Positions 23,007 through 34,506 are shown, numbered from the stretch's first letter. The stretch is DNA of 64,000 nt from Liopterus haemorrhoidalis (GCA_963971575.1 OZ020618.1:34636731-34700730); one strand, 5' to 3'. Translations and numbers: made by a program. Notes: generated from the sequence alone by a model not told the origin.

Positions 23007-26000
23007 ATGGATGTATTTAACAAGCCTCCGATATTACAAATCAAAGGTTGCAATGTGAATTGGAAACTATGGCGACAAAATTTCGAGACGTATTTGGAAG
23101 CAGGTGGGTTTCTAGAAGATCCAAAAATCACCGATAAGAGAAAAATTGCAATGCTAAAGAATTTAATCGGATCAGAAGGCCAAGAAGTCTTAGAAAACTT
23201 CACATATATAAACCAGGAAGAAAAAGACAACTTCAAACGAGTTCTAGAAAAATTGGAAGAATATTGCAGTCCAAAAAAGAATCTAACAGTAGAAAGATTC
23301 AATTTTAATGCCGTATACCATAAAGAAGGTGAGACGTTTGATACTTTCTTACTGGAATTAAAAACGAAAGCTGCAACGTGCGAATTTGGAGATCAAAAGG
23401 ACAGTCTGATTCGTGATAGAATAGTTTGTGGAGTACGTGATAAGTATGTACAGAGAAGATTGTTACGAGACAACAACATTAGTCTAGAAGACGCAATAAG
23501 AATTTGTAAAGCCGCAGAAACAAGTGAACTTCAAGCAAAGGTTATACAAGAGAAATCGTCAGAAGCTGTTAACGAAGTAAAAACACAGAAAAAGAAGAAA
23601 ATACAAGAGTTCAAGAAAGAAAAAACCGAGCAATTTAGTTGTTCAAGATGTGGACGAAGACACAAAATAAAAGAGTGCCCAGCGTTTGGTAAGACGTGTA
23701 GCAAATGTAAAAAATTGAATCACTTCGCTTCTGTTTGTAAAACAAAAACTGTAAAAGAGGTATGTGTAGATAGTAAAAATGAGTATCTAATTTCTGCATT
23801 GGGAAAAATAAATGGACAAGAAAATAAAGCTTGGTTTGCAGATGTAGAAATTTATGGTAAAATTATTAAATTAAAATTAGATACAGGTGCAGAAGTTAGC
23901 GTACTACCATATAATGTATTAAAGAAAATAGACAAAAATATTGTACTAGGTCGCACTAGTGCAACACTGGTTTCATTTGGTAATTATAAAATTAAACCTT
24001 TAGGTACTGTTAAATTAAATTGTAAAAACAGAAATTATGCTGCAAATATAGATTTTATAATAACCAATTGTGACTCTCAGCCATTACTTGGACTAAAAGG
24101 TTGTGAAGATCTAAATTTAATCCAAAGAATTAATAAAATTTGCAATATAAGATCTGTTGAGAACTTTGTAAATAAATATAAAAAGGTTTTTACTGGTCTA
24201 GGAGCAATTAAAGGTGAACATCACATCGTGATAGATAAATCGATCCCTTCGGTAGTAGATCCCCCTAGGAAAATTCCTTTCAGTCTACAACCTAAACTTA
24301 AAAATACTCTAGATGACCTAGAGAAAACAGGAGTAATCTCAAAAGTAGATTATCCAACAGATTGGGTAAATAGTTTGGTTATCGTAGAAAAAAAGAATGG
24401 AAATATAAGGTTATGTTTAGACCCAAGAAATCTAAACAAAGCAATAAAGCGTGAGCATTATGTGATACCAACTGCTCAGGATATAGCAGTAGAATTAAAG
24501 GGAAAGAAAGTTTTCTCTGTAATAGATTTGAGCTCAGGGTTTTGGCAAATAAAACTAGACAAAGAGAGTTCTGATTTATGTTGTTTCAACACATGTTTTG
24601 GACGATATAAATTTTTAAGACTTCCCTTCGGAATAAAATCAGCCCCTGAAGTTTTTCAAAAGAAAATGAAAGAAAAATTTAGTCACATAGAAGGTGTACA
24701 AGTCATATTTGATGATTTATTAATTTCAGGAAACGATGAAGGTGAACATGATAAAATTTTGAATCAAGTTATGCAAACCGCTGAGAAAAATAATATTACA
24801 TTTAATAGGGATAAAATACAATTAAAAGTAAACTCTGTGAAGTACATGGGATACATAATTAGTGCCAACGGTTTGAAAATAGGCCCCGATAAGGTAAGAG
24901 CAATTGTTGAAATGGATGAGCCAAAGAATAAAGAGGAACTAAGAAGATTTCTAGGTATGGTCAACTTTTTATCTTCTTTTATACCTAATATGTCAACAAT
25001 AAATGCCTCATTAAGAGATCTCATTAAAAATAACACAGAATGGCAATGGGATCATGAACACACCAAAGCCATAAAAGTTTTGAAAGAAAAACTTACAACC
25101 GCACCAGTTTTAGCATTTTTTGATGTTACTAAGCCAGCAATAATACAAACAGACGCATCAAAGGATGGAATAGGTGCTTGTCTAATACAAGATTCACATC
25201 CTATAGCGTATGCATCAAGAAGTCTCAATATAAGTGAGAAGAATTATGCACAAATTGAAAAGGAACTGCTAGGAATTGTTTATGGATTACAAAAATTCCA
25301 CCAATACATATATGGCAGACATACAGAAATTCATACAGATCATAAGCCTTTAGAAGTAATTGCAAGAAAAGATATTGCACAAGTGCCTGGAAGATTACAA
25401 AGAATGATGTTAAAATTAATGAAATACAATTTAAGTGTAAAATACGTTCCAGGAAAACATTTATACTTAGCAGACACATTGTCTAGAGCGTTCCTACAAA
25501 CAACTGAAGAAGAAGATGAAGATTTAGAAGTAGCAGTACATGCAGTTTCAAAGTACTTATCAATAAGCCCCAAGAGAAGGAAGGAAGTACAGTCCGCAAC
25601 TCAAGAAGATGCAACATTACAGAAGATACTGTATTACCATTTAGAGGGTTGGCCAGAAAGAAAAGATCAAGTACAGGAATCAGTAAAACCGTATTGGAAA
25701 TTTAAAGCCGATATCTCAGAAGATGAAGGATTAATTTTCATAGGTAACAGACTGTTAATACCTGTATCGTTAAGAAAAAAGATGTTAGAAATAATTCATG
25801 AAGGACATCAAGGCATGGAAAAATGCAAAGCAAGAGCGAGAGAAGTTATATATTGGCCAGGGATTACGACAGACATAGAAAATCAAGTTGGAAAATGTTA
25901 TATTTGTGAAAAATATCAGAAATACAACTGTAAGGAAACTTTGAAGTCACATTCGATGCCTGAAAGGCCTTGGGAAAAAATTGCATCAGATATATTAGAA

Positions 26001-26888
26001 TTTAATGGTGTAAGTTATCTTATAGCATATGATTACTATTCAAAATGGTTAGAAATCATAAGACTGAACAATAAAACATCTCAAGAGTTAATTTTGAGAT
26101 TTAAAGAAATATTTTCAAGACTAGGAATACCTGAAGTATTAATATCAGACAATATGCCATATAATAGTTTTGAAAAATTTGCAGAAGATTGGGATTTTGA
26201 AATTAAAACATCGAGTCCGAAATATCCTAAATCAAATGGAATGGCAGAAAGAGGAGTACAAATAGCAAAGAACATGCTAAAAAAGGCAACAGAAGAACGG
26301 AATGATATTTATACATTTTTGTTACAACATAGAACAACGCAAGTAAAAGGTTTAAATAAATCACCCGATCAGCTGATAATGAGTAGAAAATTAAGAAATA
26401 AAATACCTCAACAGAGCAAATTACTAAAGCCGAGAGTTGAAAGAAGTGAATACATAAAGAAAGAACTGGAAGAACAAAAAAAAATGCAAAGGAAATATCA
26501 TGACAAAAATGCACATGATTTACCATCTCTTGAGGAAGGTAATAGTGTATTAATGAGAAAAGGAAAAGAATGGGAGCGAGGAATAATCAAGAAGAAGCAT
26601 GAAGCTCCGAGATCGTATATCGTACAGACAGAAGATAACATTTATCGTAGAAATAGACGAGATTTGCGAAAATCAACAAATCCGCCACCAGAATTTAAAA
26701 ACAAACTAGACGATCTGATGGATCCTGTTAGTCCTGATCCTGAAACACCTACACCTACTCCTATAATAGCTGAACCAAATCAGTCTATGTTAAATTCAGA
26801 TACGAATTCTGAAGAGTCTTCCGAAATTATATCTAGACCACTAAGAACTAAGAAAATGCCGTCTAAATTTAAAGACTATGTTCTGTAA
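23007..26888 (+). CDS. Gag-Pol polyprotein of Ty3/gypsy element, single ORF, 1293 aa
   Basis: Encodes capsid and all enzymes needed for retrotransposition, acting in cytoplasmic particles and then the nucleus. Approximate order: gag (1-205); zinc knuckle region CSRCGRRHKIKECP and CSKCKKLNHFASVC (about 210-245); aspartic protease KLDTGAEVSVLPY (about 291); reverse transcriptase with VIDLSSGFW (about 504) and FDDLLISG (about 566; Phe replaces the usual Tyr of YxDD); RNase H QTDASKDGIGACL (about 713) and HTDHKPL (about 776); integrase HHCC zinc finger HEGHQGMEKC...CYICEKYQ (about 929-965); and a DDE core with Asp in SDILEFNG (about 994), Asp in SDNMPYNS (about 1048; usual SDNGPQF) and Glu in NGMAERG (about 1079). 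Gag and pol are fused without a frameshift, so the Gag:Pol ratio must be set another way. Start ATG 23007 lies 42 bp after the LTR. Confidence 0.96.
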   Translation: MDVFNKPPILQIKGCNVNWKLWRQNFETYLEAGGFLEDPKITDKRKIAMLKNLIGSEGQEVLENFTYINQEEKDNFKRVLEKLEEYCSPKKNLTVERFNFNAVYHKEGETFDTFLLELKTKAATCEFGDQKDSLIRDRIVCGVRDKYVQRRLLRDNNISLEDAIRICKAAETSELQAKVIQEKSSEAVNEVKTQKKKKIQEFKKEKTEQFSCSRCGRRHKIKECPAFGKTCSKCKKLNHFASVCKTKTVKEVCVDSKNEYLISALGKINGQENKAWFADVEIYGKIIKLKLDTGAEVSVLPYNVLKKIDKNIVLGRTSATLVSFGNYKIKPLGTVKLNCKNRNYAANIDFIITNCDSQPLLGLKGCEDLNLIQRINKICNIRSVENFVNKYKKVFTGLGAIKGEHHIVIDKSIPSVVDPPRKIPFSLQPKLKNTLDDLEKTGVISKVDYPTDWVNSLVIVEKKNGNIRLCLDPRNLNKAIKREHYVIPTAQDIAVELKGKKVFSVIDLSSGFWQIKLDKESSDLCCFNTCFGRYKFLRLPFGIKSAPEVFQKKMKEKFSHIEGVQVIFDDLLISGNDEGEHDKILNQVMQTAEKNNITFNRDKIQLKVNSVKYMGYIISANGLKIGPDKVRAIVEMDEPKNKEELRRFLGMVNFLSSFIPNMSTINASLRDLIKNNTEWQWDHEHTKAIKVLKEKLTTAPVLAFFDVTKPAIIQTDASKDGIGACLIQDSHPIAYASRSLNISEKNYAQIEKELLGIVYGLQKFHQYIYGRHTEIHTDHKPLEVIARKDIAQVPGRLQRMMLKLMKYNLSVKYVPGKHLYLADTLSRAFLQTTEEEDEDLEVAVHAVSKYLSISPKRRKEVQSATQEDATLQKILYYHLEGWPERKDQVQESVKPYWKFKADISEDEGLIFIGNRLLIPVSLRKKMLEIIHEGHQGMEKCKARAREVIYWPGITTDIENQVGKCYICEKYQKYNCKETLKSHSMPERPWEKIASDILEFNGVSYLIAYDYYSKWLEIIRLNNKTSQELILRFKEIFSRLGIPEVLISDNMPYNSFEKFAEDWDFEIKTSSPKYPKSNGMAERGVQIAKNMLKKATEERNDIYTFLLQHRTTQVKGLNKSPDQLIMSRKLRNKIPQQSKLLKPRVERSEYIKKELEEQKKMQRKYHDKNAHDLPSLEEGNSVLMRKGKEWERGIIKKKHEAPRSYIVQTEDNIYRRNRRDLRKSTNPPPEFKNKLDDLMDPVSPDPETPTPTPIIAEPNQSMLNSDTNSEESSEIISRPLRTKKMPSKFKDYVL

Positions 26889-26971
26889 ACATTGTTATGA
26901 ATTTATTGTAACTATTGTAAAATTGTAAGTGGAAATGTGTTGTACATATTTTCACATTCGTATATTCCTTT

Positions 26972-26992
26972 AAAAAAAAAAAAAAAAGGAGA
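26972..26992 (+). promoter_or_regulatory. Polypurine tract
   Basis: A run of about 15 A followed by GGAGA lies directly before the 3' LTR, the expected place for the plus-strand primer. Confidence 0.8.
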
Positions 26993-27172
26993 TGTAATAT
27001 ATGAATTTATATATTTAAAATAATTATAAGCACTGCCATCTAGCGGTAGCTAGTTGTACGCCAGTCGGTATTAAGATGGCCGCTCATGAAATATACACGT
27101 GTAATTGATACAAATAAATTTGATATTAATAAATATTGAAAGTGTCTTATTTAAAAATAAGCATATAATACA
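26993..27172 (+). repeat. 3' LTR (180 bp)
   Basis: Same sequence as the 5' LTR in my reading; TG...CA ends; followed by CATCC. Confidence 0.93.
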
Positions 27173-27199
27173 CATCCTGCTATTATTTATTATTTTGTA

Positions 27200-27690
27200 T
27201 ATATATATATATTATTTTATTTCTGAAAAGAATTATAATCACTGTTCTTCTATTTGCCTGAAGATAGCAGTTACAAATAACCTATATACAGATGACTACT
27301 GATACACTGTTGTACAGAAAGATAGTATACTTCACAGGCGTAAGGTGTGTCCACACTTTTCTTGTAATTACCATTTATGCAGGTTCTGCTTGTTTGCAAT
27401 AATTCAATGGTTTTATTTAATAATATATATCTTATAATTTAATTACATTTTAAAAATTATTGATTCATGAAACTATTTTACAAAACATCAAAGTAATCAG
27501 TGGGGGAGGGGCAGTGGGTACTTGGAAATATTTAGACGAAGAACAAATTTCTTTTTGTATCGTTAGATATTTGTACATAAGGTGAAACGGTGAAAAAATA
27601 CCTTTAATTTTGTAATATTTAATTTACTACACAAAATAACAAAATATATCATCATATTATTCATAAAAACAAAAAATATATACCTGAAAT
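27200..27690. other. Non-coding stretch with dispersed repeat copy
   Basis: 27310-27390 resembles 7060-7150. The remainder is AT-rich with a (TA)n tract near 27198-27212. No gene. Confidence 0.5.
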
Positions 27691-28900
27691 CCTAAACGGC
27701 TGGATCTAGAAAGTTGAAATTTGGCATGCTTGTACTCTTTTACCTACGTATAGGAAATTTATTATTTTTAAATTTTGAATAGGGTGTCTTTTGAATGAAA
27801 CCTCTTAATGCGAGGATAAACAAAAAATAAATGTTTATTGAAAAATCACATTTTATTATGGGATGTTTGCAAAACATATTTTAAAAAACTTTTGTCCTCC
27901 CCTCTTTCCCTGCGGGGTTGATCTAAAAATATTAAATTATATTTAATAATGCACACTGATAGGAAGTGGAACAGGAATTTATGAAATAATTTCTCGAAAA
28001 AAAAAAATCATTTTTTCGTTAAAAAAAACTATTGTGCGGTATCAAATGAAAGCTCTCAAGACGGAGTTTAAGGAACGAAAGGTAGATTTTTTATAATTGC
28101 TTTATTAAAATACGATTTTTACCAAAAATGTGCTAAAAAAAAAAACTCTTGTCCCATACCTTATAACCCAGCGTGGTTAATCTAAAAATCTGAAAAAATC
28201 TGAGTAATGCACATTAATCTGAACCGGGATTTAGATTAGAACAGGAAATTTTGATGTGATAATTATTTTCATATGTTATTGAATTTTTTGCTTACAATAT
28301 TAATTTTTATTAACTGGATAGGGTCTTGATGTACATGTATGTTTCTAGATGGAAGCATGTGATTTATCTTTTAAAAGTTATCTAAGTTTATATGTATTTA
28401 ACAAAAAAAAAAAAAAAACATTTTTTTAATTCTAAGTGGCATATTAAATAAAACCTCTTAATGCGTAGAGAAACACGCAAATTTTTATTTTTGAAAAATC
28501 TTTTTTTTAATGGGATTTTTACCAAAAATATATCAAAAAACTTTTGTCCCCCACTATATCTCCCAAAGGGATTGATCTAAAAATCTGAAAAAATCTCCAT
28601 AATGAACATTGATGGGAGCCGGAATAGTTTAACAGAAATTTTCGAACAGATAAGTTTTTCGAAAAATTTGGTTTTTTTTGTCGTTGAAAAAAAAATTTTT
28701 TTTTTAAATTTATTGATTGGTATAAAAAAAGCTCTTGAGACGTAGATTAAGGAGTGACAGGTAGTTTTTAGAATTTTTTACCCTTTTAAGAGAACTAAAA
28801 ATCTGAAAAAATTATGGGTAATGTACATTGATCTGAACCATGAACGTACTAGAGGAATTTTTGATCCAACTGTGTTTTTGAAAAATATTGCAGTTTTTGT
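27690..28900 (+). repeat. Four diverged R-family modules in tandem
   Basis: Begins with the R head ('cggctggatctagaaagttg', 'aatttggcatgc'), then about four units of 200-300 bp. Each carries an 'aaattct..gtgg.atatcaaat' start, 'aaaaacttttgtcc(cc/tc)c', 'atctaaaaatctgaaaaa' and 'taatg(c/a)acattga'. It shows that the R middle section is itself a repeated module. Strongly diverged. Confidence 0.7.
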
Positions 28901-29560
28901 GTTTTTCACAAAATGAATTATTTTCTTAGTTCATGGCTAAATTATGGCTAATAATGTTGTGGATTTTTTGTATTTATGGCTAAGATAGTCTGCCTGTTTT
29001 TTTTAAAAAAATATATTTAAGAAATTTAAAAAAATTATCAGTTGCAGTCCGAGCTACACACCACACCGCACTACACTCTACACTTTAGAGTGTAGTGTGA
29101 AGTGTTCAGTTATTTTATTATAAATATTATTATACGCTGTGATTCAACCTATTGTTTGATTATTTTAGATTTTTGTTTTTAATATATTAAAGAGAAATAA
29201 ATCATTTGTAGTAGTGAAATACTTATAAAACAAATAACACATTGTTGAAAGTGAGAAATACGTTTTTGAAATTGAAAAAAATTAAGCCATTTATCAACAT
29301 ATTTCTTATTAATCTAATGAAGTTTTGAATACGAAGCAAATGCAGAAGAAAACGCTGCGATTTTTGGCAGATTATTTAAAGTTTGTTTAAAAAAATTAAA
29401 TGGAAACTCTTAGTTCTCAAATAACGAATAAAAGTAATTATCAAAAAACTGTTGATTTTGATGTGATTATGGAACAAATAATCCTAGACATATAGTATTA
29501 GGTTGGCTTCTAAAATACGTTAATTATGTTCCTGTCCAATTTTGGTTATGTTGTTTGTAA
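28901..29560. other. AT-rich stretch with a perfect hairpin
   Basis: Contains CACTACACTCTA (29069-29080), a 5-nt spacer and its exact complement to 29097. Otherwise nothing was recognised. Confidence 0.55.
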
Positions 29561-29567
29561 ATATTTA

Positions 29568-29688
<121 letters not shown>

Positions 29689-29749
29689 ATACTATTTTTA
29701 TTCCTTAATTTACACCGTAAGATATTTATTTTAATGACACAATACATTT

Positions 29750-30240
29750 TTAAAAAAATATTCTTTTTTCAACGACACAAAAATTCTATATTTTTTGAAA
29801 AACTAATCTGATCAAAAATTCCCGTTGAACTCTTCTGGCTTCCATCAATGTACATTATTGAGGCTTTTTTCAGGACAAACCCTTCTGGGAAAAAGAGCGG
29901 GGGTTACATTTTTGTCGAAAATCCCATAAAAATATTTATTTCTTCAATAATTAAATATTTTGTAACACACATTAAGATGTTTCGTTTGATACTCAAAATT
30001 TAAATAAATATTTATTTTTCCGTTAAATACATATTTATTTATGTTTTTCCCGCAATCTGTTTTTTTTTTAACTCACAATAACTTTCCTATATGTGGGTCA
30101 AAGAGTTGTAAATTCATGCCATTATTCAAATTTTTAGGTTCAACCGTTCTTCCACAATTTCTACCTAACAGACAGACAAATGAGTGACTGTATAAGGTTT
30201 ATGTATCATACCTACAAAACCCTGAAAAAGTAGTAAATTA
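29750..30240 (-). repeat. R-family copy, inverted
   Basis: Reads as R on the minus strand. The head complement 'catacctacaaaaccctg' is near 30210-30230, then 'acagacagacaaatg', 'cacaatttctaccta', 'gggtcaaagagttgta' and the middle module to 29790. No tRNA-like block. Confidence 0.7.
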
Positions 30241-31037
30241 TGTAAATCGAGAAAATCGCAGTTTTTAGTATACTAACACAGTGATATAGTAACGTCGGAG
30301 GTTTATCGAAGTACGGACAAGTCAGAACGACACATCTCCGAAACTAACTTGCAGTTATATGTATATGTACATATAAGCATGTGCGGCCTCAAAGTCAGGT
30401 TGAATTCAACTGTAAACAACTGTTCTGTGTAATAATTATAATTTTATTCTGTGTATAAGTAAATAAGTTTAATGGTAAGTACTTTATTTAGAATATTGCA
30501 ATATTCACAGCAAATTATTTTAAAAATCTATCAGATTGGCAATGATATTGTTAAAATAATTTAAAGAAATCGCCCCTGTAGAATTTAATTAAATGAGACT
30601 TTCAATCTGTAATAATTATTTGTAAAACTTTCAGTATTATTTATTAATACTGAATCATTGTTGTAAGTTATTTAAAATATTTGGCGCAGAGCAACGATGA
30701 CTATTTGCGGACACTGTAGTACAGGCCTGGGCATTTTATAAATTATTGTGTCCTGCAAAAATATTACTGTGTGTCCAATATTCTTTTAAATTATCATTCT
30801 TTCCAATTTTCGTTTCAATTTGTATGACGAAAATTATTGACTAAAAGTCTTAAGGTCAATGAATTTTATTTAAAGATCAACACATAAAAATGGTATTTAT
30901 TTCAAAATGATATTTAACGGCTTAAAAGGTTGTGACCATCTTTATTCTCCTCAATTAACCCAGCAACGTGCATACGCACAAACCCGAAATATTTCGGGTA
31001 TATCTCATAGCGTTACGAAGACAGAATGAATCTTTTT
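30241..31037. other. Non-coding stretch with an ATG-splice-donor motif
   Basis: At 30472 an ATG is followed directly by the consensus donor GTAAGT. The preceding 200 bp are less AT-rich than the surroundings. It could be a 5' exon whose coding part is one codon, but no partner exon is proven. 30725 'caggcctgggca' looks like a hAT-type terminus without a partner. Confidence 0.35.
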
Positions 31038-31084
31038 AGGGTTTTGTAGGTATGACCAAAAAACCCTTATACCGTCATTTTGTC

Positions 31085-31126
<42 letters not shown>

Positions 31127-32095
31127 TCGGTAAAAATTGTAGCCAAACGGCTAAACCTAGAGAGTTGAAATTTGGCATGCTTATACAACTCTTTGACCCA
31201 CACATAGGAAAAATACTAAAACATCTAAAAAACATATCCCCCTAAAAATATAAACAAAAATGTGCTCATCAAAAAAAAATATATTTTTTTTAAATTCTGA
31301 GTAGGGTATCAAATGAAAGCCCTTAGTACGTGGATTAACGATCAAAATTTTATTTTTGCAAAATAAATTATTTTGATGCGATTTTTGCCAAAATTGTGCA
31401 AAAAATTTTTTGTCCCACACCCTGTAGCCTAGATGGTTTAAACTAAAAATCTGAAAAAAATCTAAGTAATGTACATTGGTGTGAACCGGAATAGTACAAC
31501 AGGAATTTTTGATCAGATTATGTTTTTAGAAAATAACGCATTTTTTGTGTTTTTAACTAAAATATGTTAAATATATAATTCGCTATGTAACACTTCAGAT
31601 AAGAAACTGGTAGCTCAGATGGTTTCGTAACGCACTTTGTAAATTGCAGTGCGAACGTTGCAGAGTTCGAATCCTGTTAATTTTATTGTTTTTTTTTTTT
31701 TGCATTTCTATTTTGATAAATTATTTTGTCAAAATTCGTTATATTTTGGTAAATGTTGCATTTATTTTTTAAAAGCGTAAATTTAATAACCAGTGGGAAG
31801 TGTTGAAATTATAATTTAATTCTGTGACGAAATCAGAGGGAGGGACTTATGATATAAGCAACCAATGGAAGCCATAGGCGCAATTTTAAAAATCTTACTG
31901 AACCTTGCTGTATAAATAAAATACTGTACATATTTAGAAACTTAAATAATGGTATTAGGCATTCGAATTAAAATTCATAAAAAAATATTTTGACATAAAA
32001 TTTGTTTTGGCATCCCAAATAATCATCATTCAGTTACTAAATACCTGCAAAACCCAGAAATGTGTGAAGATTCACACTTCACATAAATTTTTTTT
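31038..32095 (+). repeat. R-family repeat copy B, most complete, with (TGTC)n
   Basis: Starts with a hairpin head GGGTTTTGTAGGTATGACC / AAAAAACCC, then a (TGTC)n microsatellite (about 31084-31128), 'ttcggtaaaaattgtagcc', 'gttgaaatttggcatgc', the middle module, the tRNA-like block at 31605-31680 and a tail ending 'attcacacttcacataaat'. The head-hairpin-plus-TGTC layout recalls microsatellite-associated interspersed repeats described in moths (from memory). No coding capacity. Confidence 0.8.
31605..31680 (+). repeat. tRNA-like block in R copy B
   Basis: A-box TAGCTCAGATGG and B-box GAGTTCGAATCC. The sequence between them differs entirely from the block in copy A, though the flanking R sequence aligns. 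Confidence 0.65.
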
Positions 32096-32239
32096 ACTAT
32101 ATTTTTGTAGCTAAAACAAAGAGTTATTATCGACTTGATTTCTAATATCCTAGTAAGTTTAATTTTCCATTTGTTTAGTAATATCTCATTTTCAAAGAAT
32201 TTTAGATTTTTATTGTTTCGCTAAATTTCTTTGCATGTG

Positions 32240-33520
32240 ACCTTTTACTAGGAGCCTGAAGTGCCGCCCAGTCAAAAAGTAATTTTTTTCCAAATTACCT
32301 TTTTGGCACCCCTCTTTTACTAGAAGCCTGGAGTGTTGCCCAGTAAAAAAGTTTTTTTTTCTAACTTTCCTTTTTGGTGTCCCCTTTTACTAGAAGCCTG
32401 AAGTGCCGCCCAGTAAAATTAAGTAATATTTTTCTAAGTTTCCTTTTTGGCGCCCCCCTTTTACTAGGAGCCTGAAGTGTTGCCCAGTAAAATAGATTTT
32501 TTTTTTTTGTATATTTCATTTTTGGTGCCCCCCTTTTACTAGAGACCTGAAGTGTTGTCCAGTAAAAAAGATTTTTTTTCTAAATTTCCTTTCTGGTGCC
32601 CCCCTTTTACTAGAAGCCTGAAGTGCCGCCCAGTAAAATGAAGTAATTTTTTTCTAAGTTTCCTTTTTGGCGCCCCCCTTTTACTAGGAGCCAGAAGTGT
32701 TGCCCAGTAACATTTTTTTTTATTCTAAATTTATTTTTTGTGCCCCCCTTTTACTGGAAGACTGAAGTGTTGCCCAGTAAAAAAGTTTTTTTTTGTAAAT
32801 TTTATTTTGGTGCCCCCCTTTTACTAGAGACCTGAAGTGTTGCCCAGTAAAAAAGATTGTTTTTCTAAATTTCCTTTCTGGTGCCCCCCTTTTACTAGAA
32901 GCCTGAAGTGCCGCCCAGTAAAATAAAGTAATTTTTTTCTAAGTTTCCTTTTTGGTGCCCCCCTTTTACTAGGAGCCTGAAGTGTTGCCCAGTAAAAATT
33001 TTTTTTCTAAATTTATTTTTTGGTGCTCCCCTTTTACTAGAAGCCTGAAGTGCCGCCCAGTAAAATAAAGTAATTTTTTTCTAAGATTCCTTTTTGGCGC
33101 CCCCTTTTACTAGGAGCCTGAAGTGTTGCTCAGTAAAAAAGTGTTTTTTTTTCTAATTTCCTTTTTGGCGCCCCCCTTTTACTAGGAGCCTGAAGTATAG
33201 CCCAGTAAAAGAGATTTTTTTTCCTAAATTTCCTTTTTGGTGCCCCTCCTTTACTAGAAGCCTGAAGTGCCGCCCAGTAAAAAAAGTAGTTTTTGCTAAA
33301 TCTTCTTTCATGGCGCCCCCCTTTTACTAGAAGCCTGAAGTGCCGCCCAGTAGAAAAAGTAGTTTTTTCTAAATCTTCTTTCATGCCCCCCCCCTTTTAC
33401 TGGAATCCTGAAGTGTCACCCAGTAAAAAAAGGTCGTTTTTTTCTAAATTTCCTTGCATGGCGCCCCCTTTTACTAGAAGCCTGAACTGCCGCTCAGTAA
33501 ATAAAAGTAGTTTTTGCTAG
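32240..33520. repeat. Satellite of about 18 units of 70-76 bp with hairpin potential
   Basis: Each unit reads CCCCTTTTACTAG(A/G)AGCCTG, AAGTG(CC/TT)GCCCAGTAAAA, then a T-rich spacer ending TTTTTGGYG. TTTTACT and AGTAAAA are inverted around a 20-25 nt GC-rich loop in nearly every unit. Units fall into types (AAGTGCCGCC with AAGTAATTT; AAGTGTTGCC; GAGACCTG), giving a higher-order order A-B-C, A-B-B-C, A-B. Open frames here are by-products of the repeat. Confidence 0.92.
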
Positions 33521-34506
33521 ATTTAATTAACGGTCACAATACTTATTACAAAAATTAATATTATTTTAATTAAAACTATTTTTATATTGAAATAGGCTAT
33601 AATTTTTTTCTTCGAATCGGCGCCCCTTTATCCTGGCCTCGGGAGGCATCGGGATGCGGCGCATCGTTTGCATACCGTCTTGAGCCGCCCCTGTACCTGA
33701 GAAACCCATACTTCGAACATTTTTTGTTGCAAACATTTTAATGCAACAAAAATAATAAGGGGGGCTAACTTTTATATAATTTGAATCGTACAAAAAATAA
33801 CAATAATAAATAAATAATAAAAAAGTGATTTATTAATATAGTGTGTCAAAATTAATTACTATGGAATAAGAAATGCAAGAATGTGTTTTGGGGAACTATA
33901 GGAGATAAGTGCGATATAGTCGGATTGCTGAGAGGTGACTGTTACATGTATGTATCAAGTAGTGCATTCATATAATAATCTAGCTACCATTTTTCAGCGA
34001 TTTTAAAAATGTTTTTTGTTATTAGTCTTAACTGTCAGTGTCTGGTAATAAATATTAATTAAAATATGGCTTGCGGCCAATTATTAAATGGACAAACTTT
34101 AATTTTAAATCTGCTGGAATAAACAACAAATAATAATCCAAAATTTACGTATAAGTTTTTACTTATTTATAATTTAACCTAAAAATTAATAATTTTGTTT
34201 GTTTGAGTACTGCTGTAAATTTATTTTCGCACTTTAATTAGTAAAGATATCTACGAATCATGCCATTTCTTTCTAATGTTTTGTGTTTTATTCAAATAAT
34301 TTGGAAGCTTAGTTGTCAACTTGCGTCACTATACGTTACTATGGGTATGCAAATAATTATAATGATATAGACAGAGAAAGCATATAGTATTGTATATCGA
34401 TACTTGTAGCAACGAACAGTCACTTATCAGCAATCCGACTATATGTAAGAATACATCATCTAATATAATAGGTATAACCTCTTATTCACAATTTTTTCTT
34501 TTGCAG
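33521..34506. other. Non-coding stretch with one transposon-like terminus
   Basis: 'tcttgagccgcccctg' at about 33679-33694 is the complement of a CAGGGGCGGCTC-type DNA-transposon end. The GC-rich 33610-33690 looks like its subterminal region. No partner end was found. The rest is AT-rich. Confidence 0.4.

Larger units (their letters stand above)
22785..27172 (+). mobile_element. Ty3/gypsy LTR retrotransposon, apparently intact and young
   Basis: 4388 bp. Two 180-bp LTRs (22785-22964, 26993-27172), beginning TGTAATATATG and ending ATAATACA, read identically by eye. A perfect 5-bp duplication CATCC (22780-22784, 27173-27177) brackets it. One uninterrupted gag-pol ORF lies between. There is no env. 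Identical LTRs and an open frame imply recent insertion, into the right end of PLE1. Confidence 0.95.
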
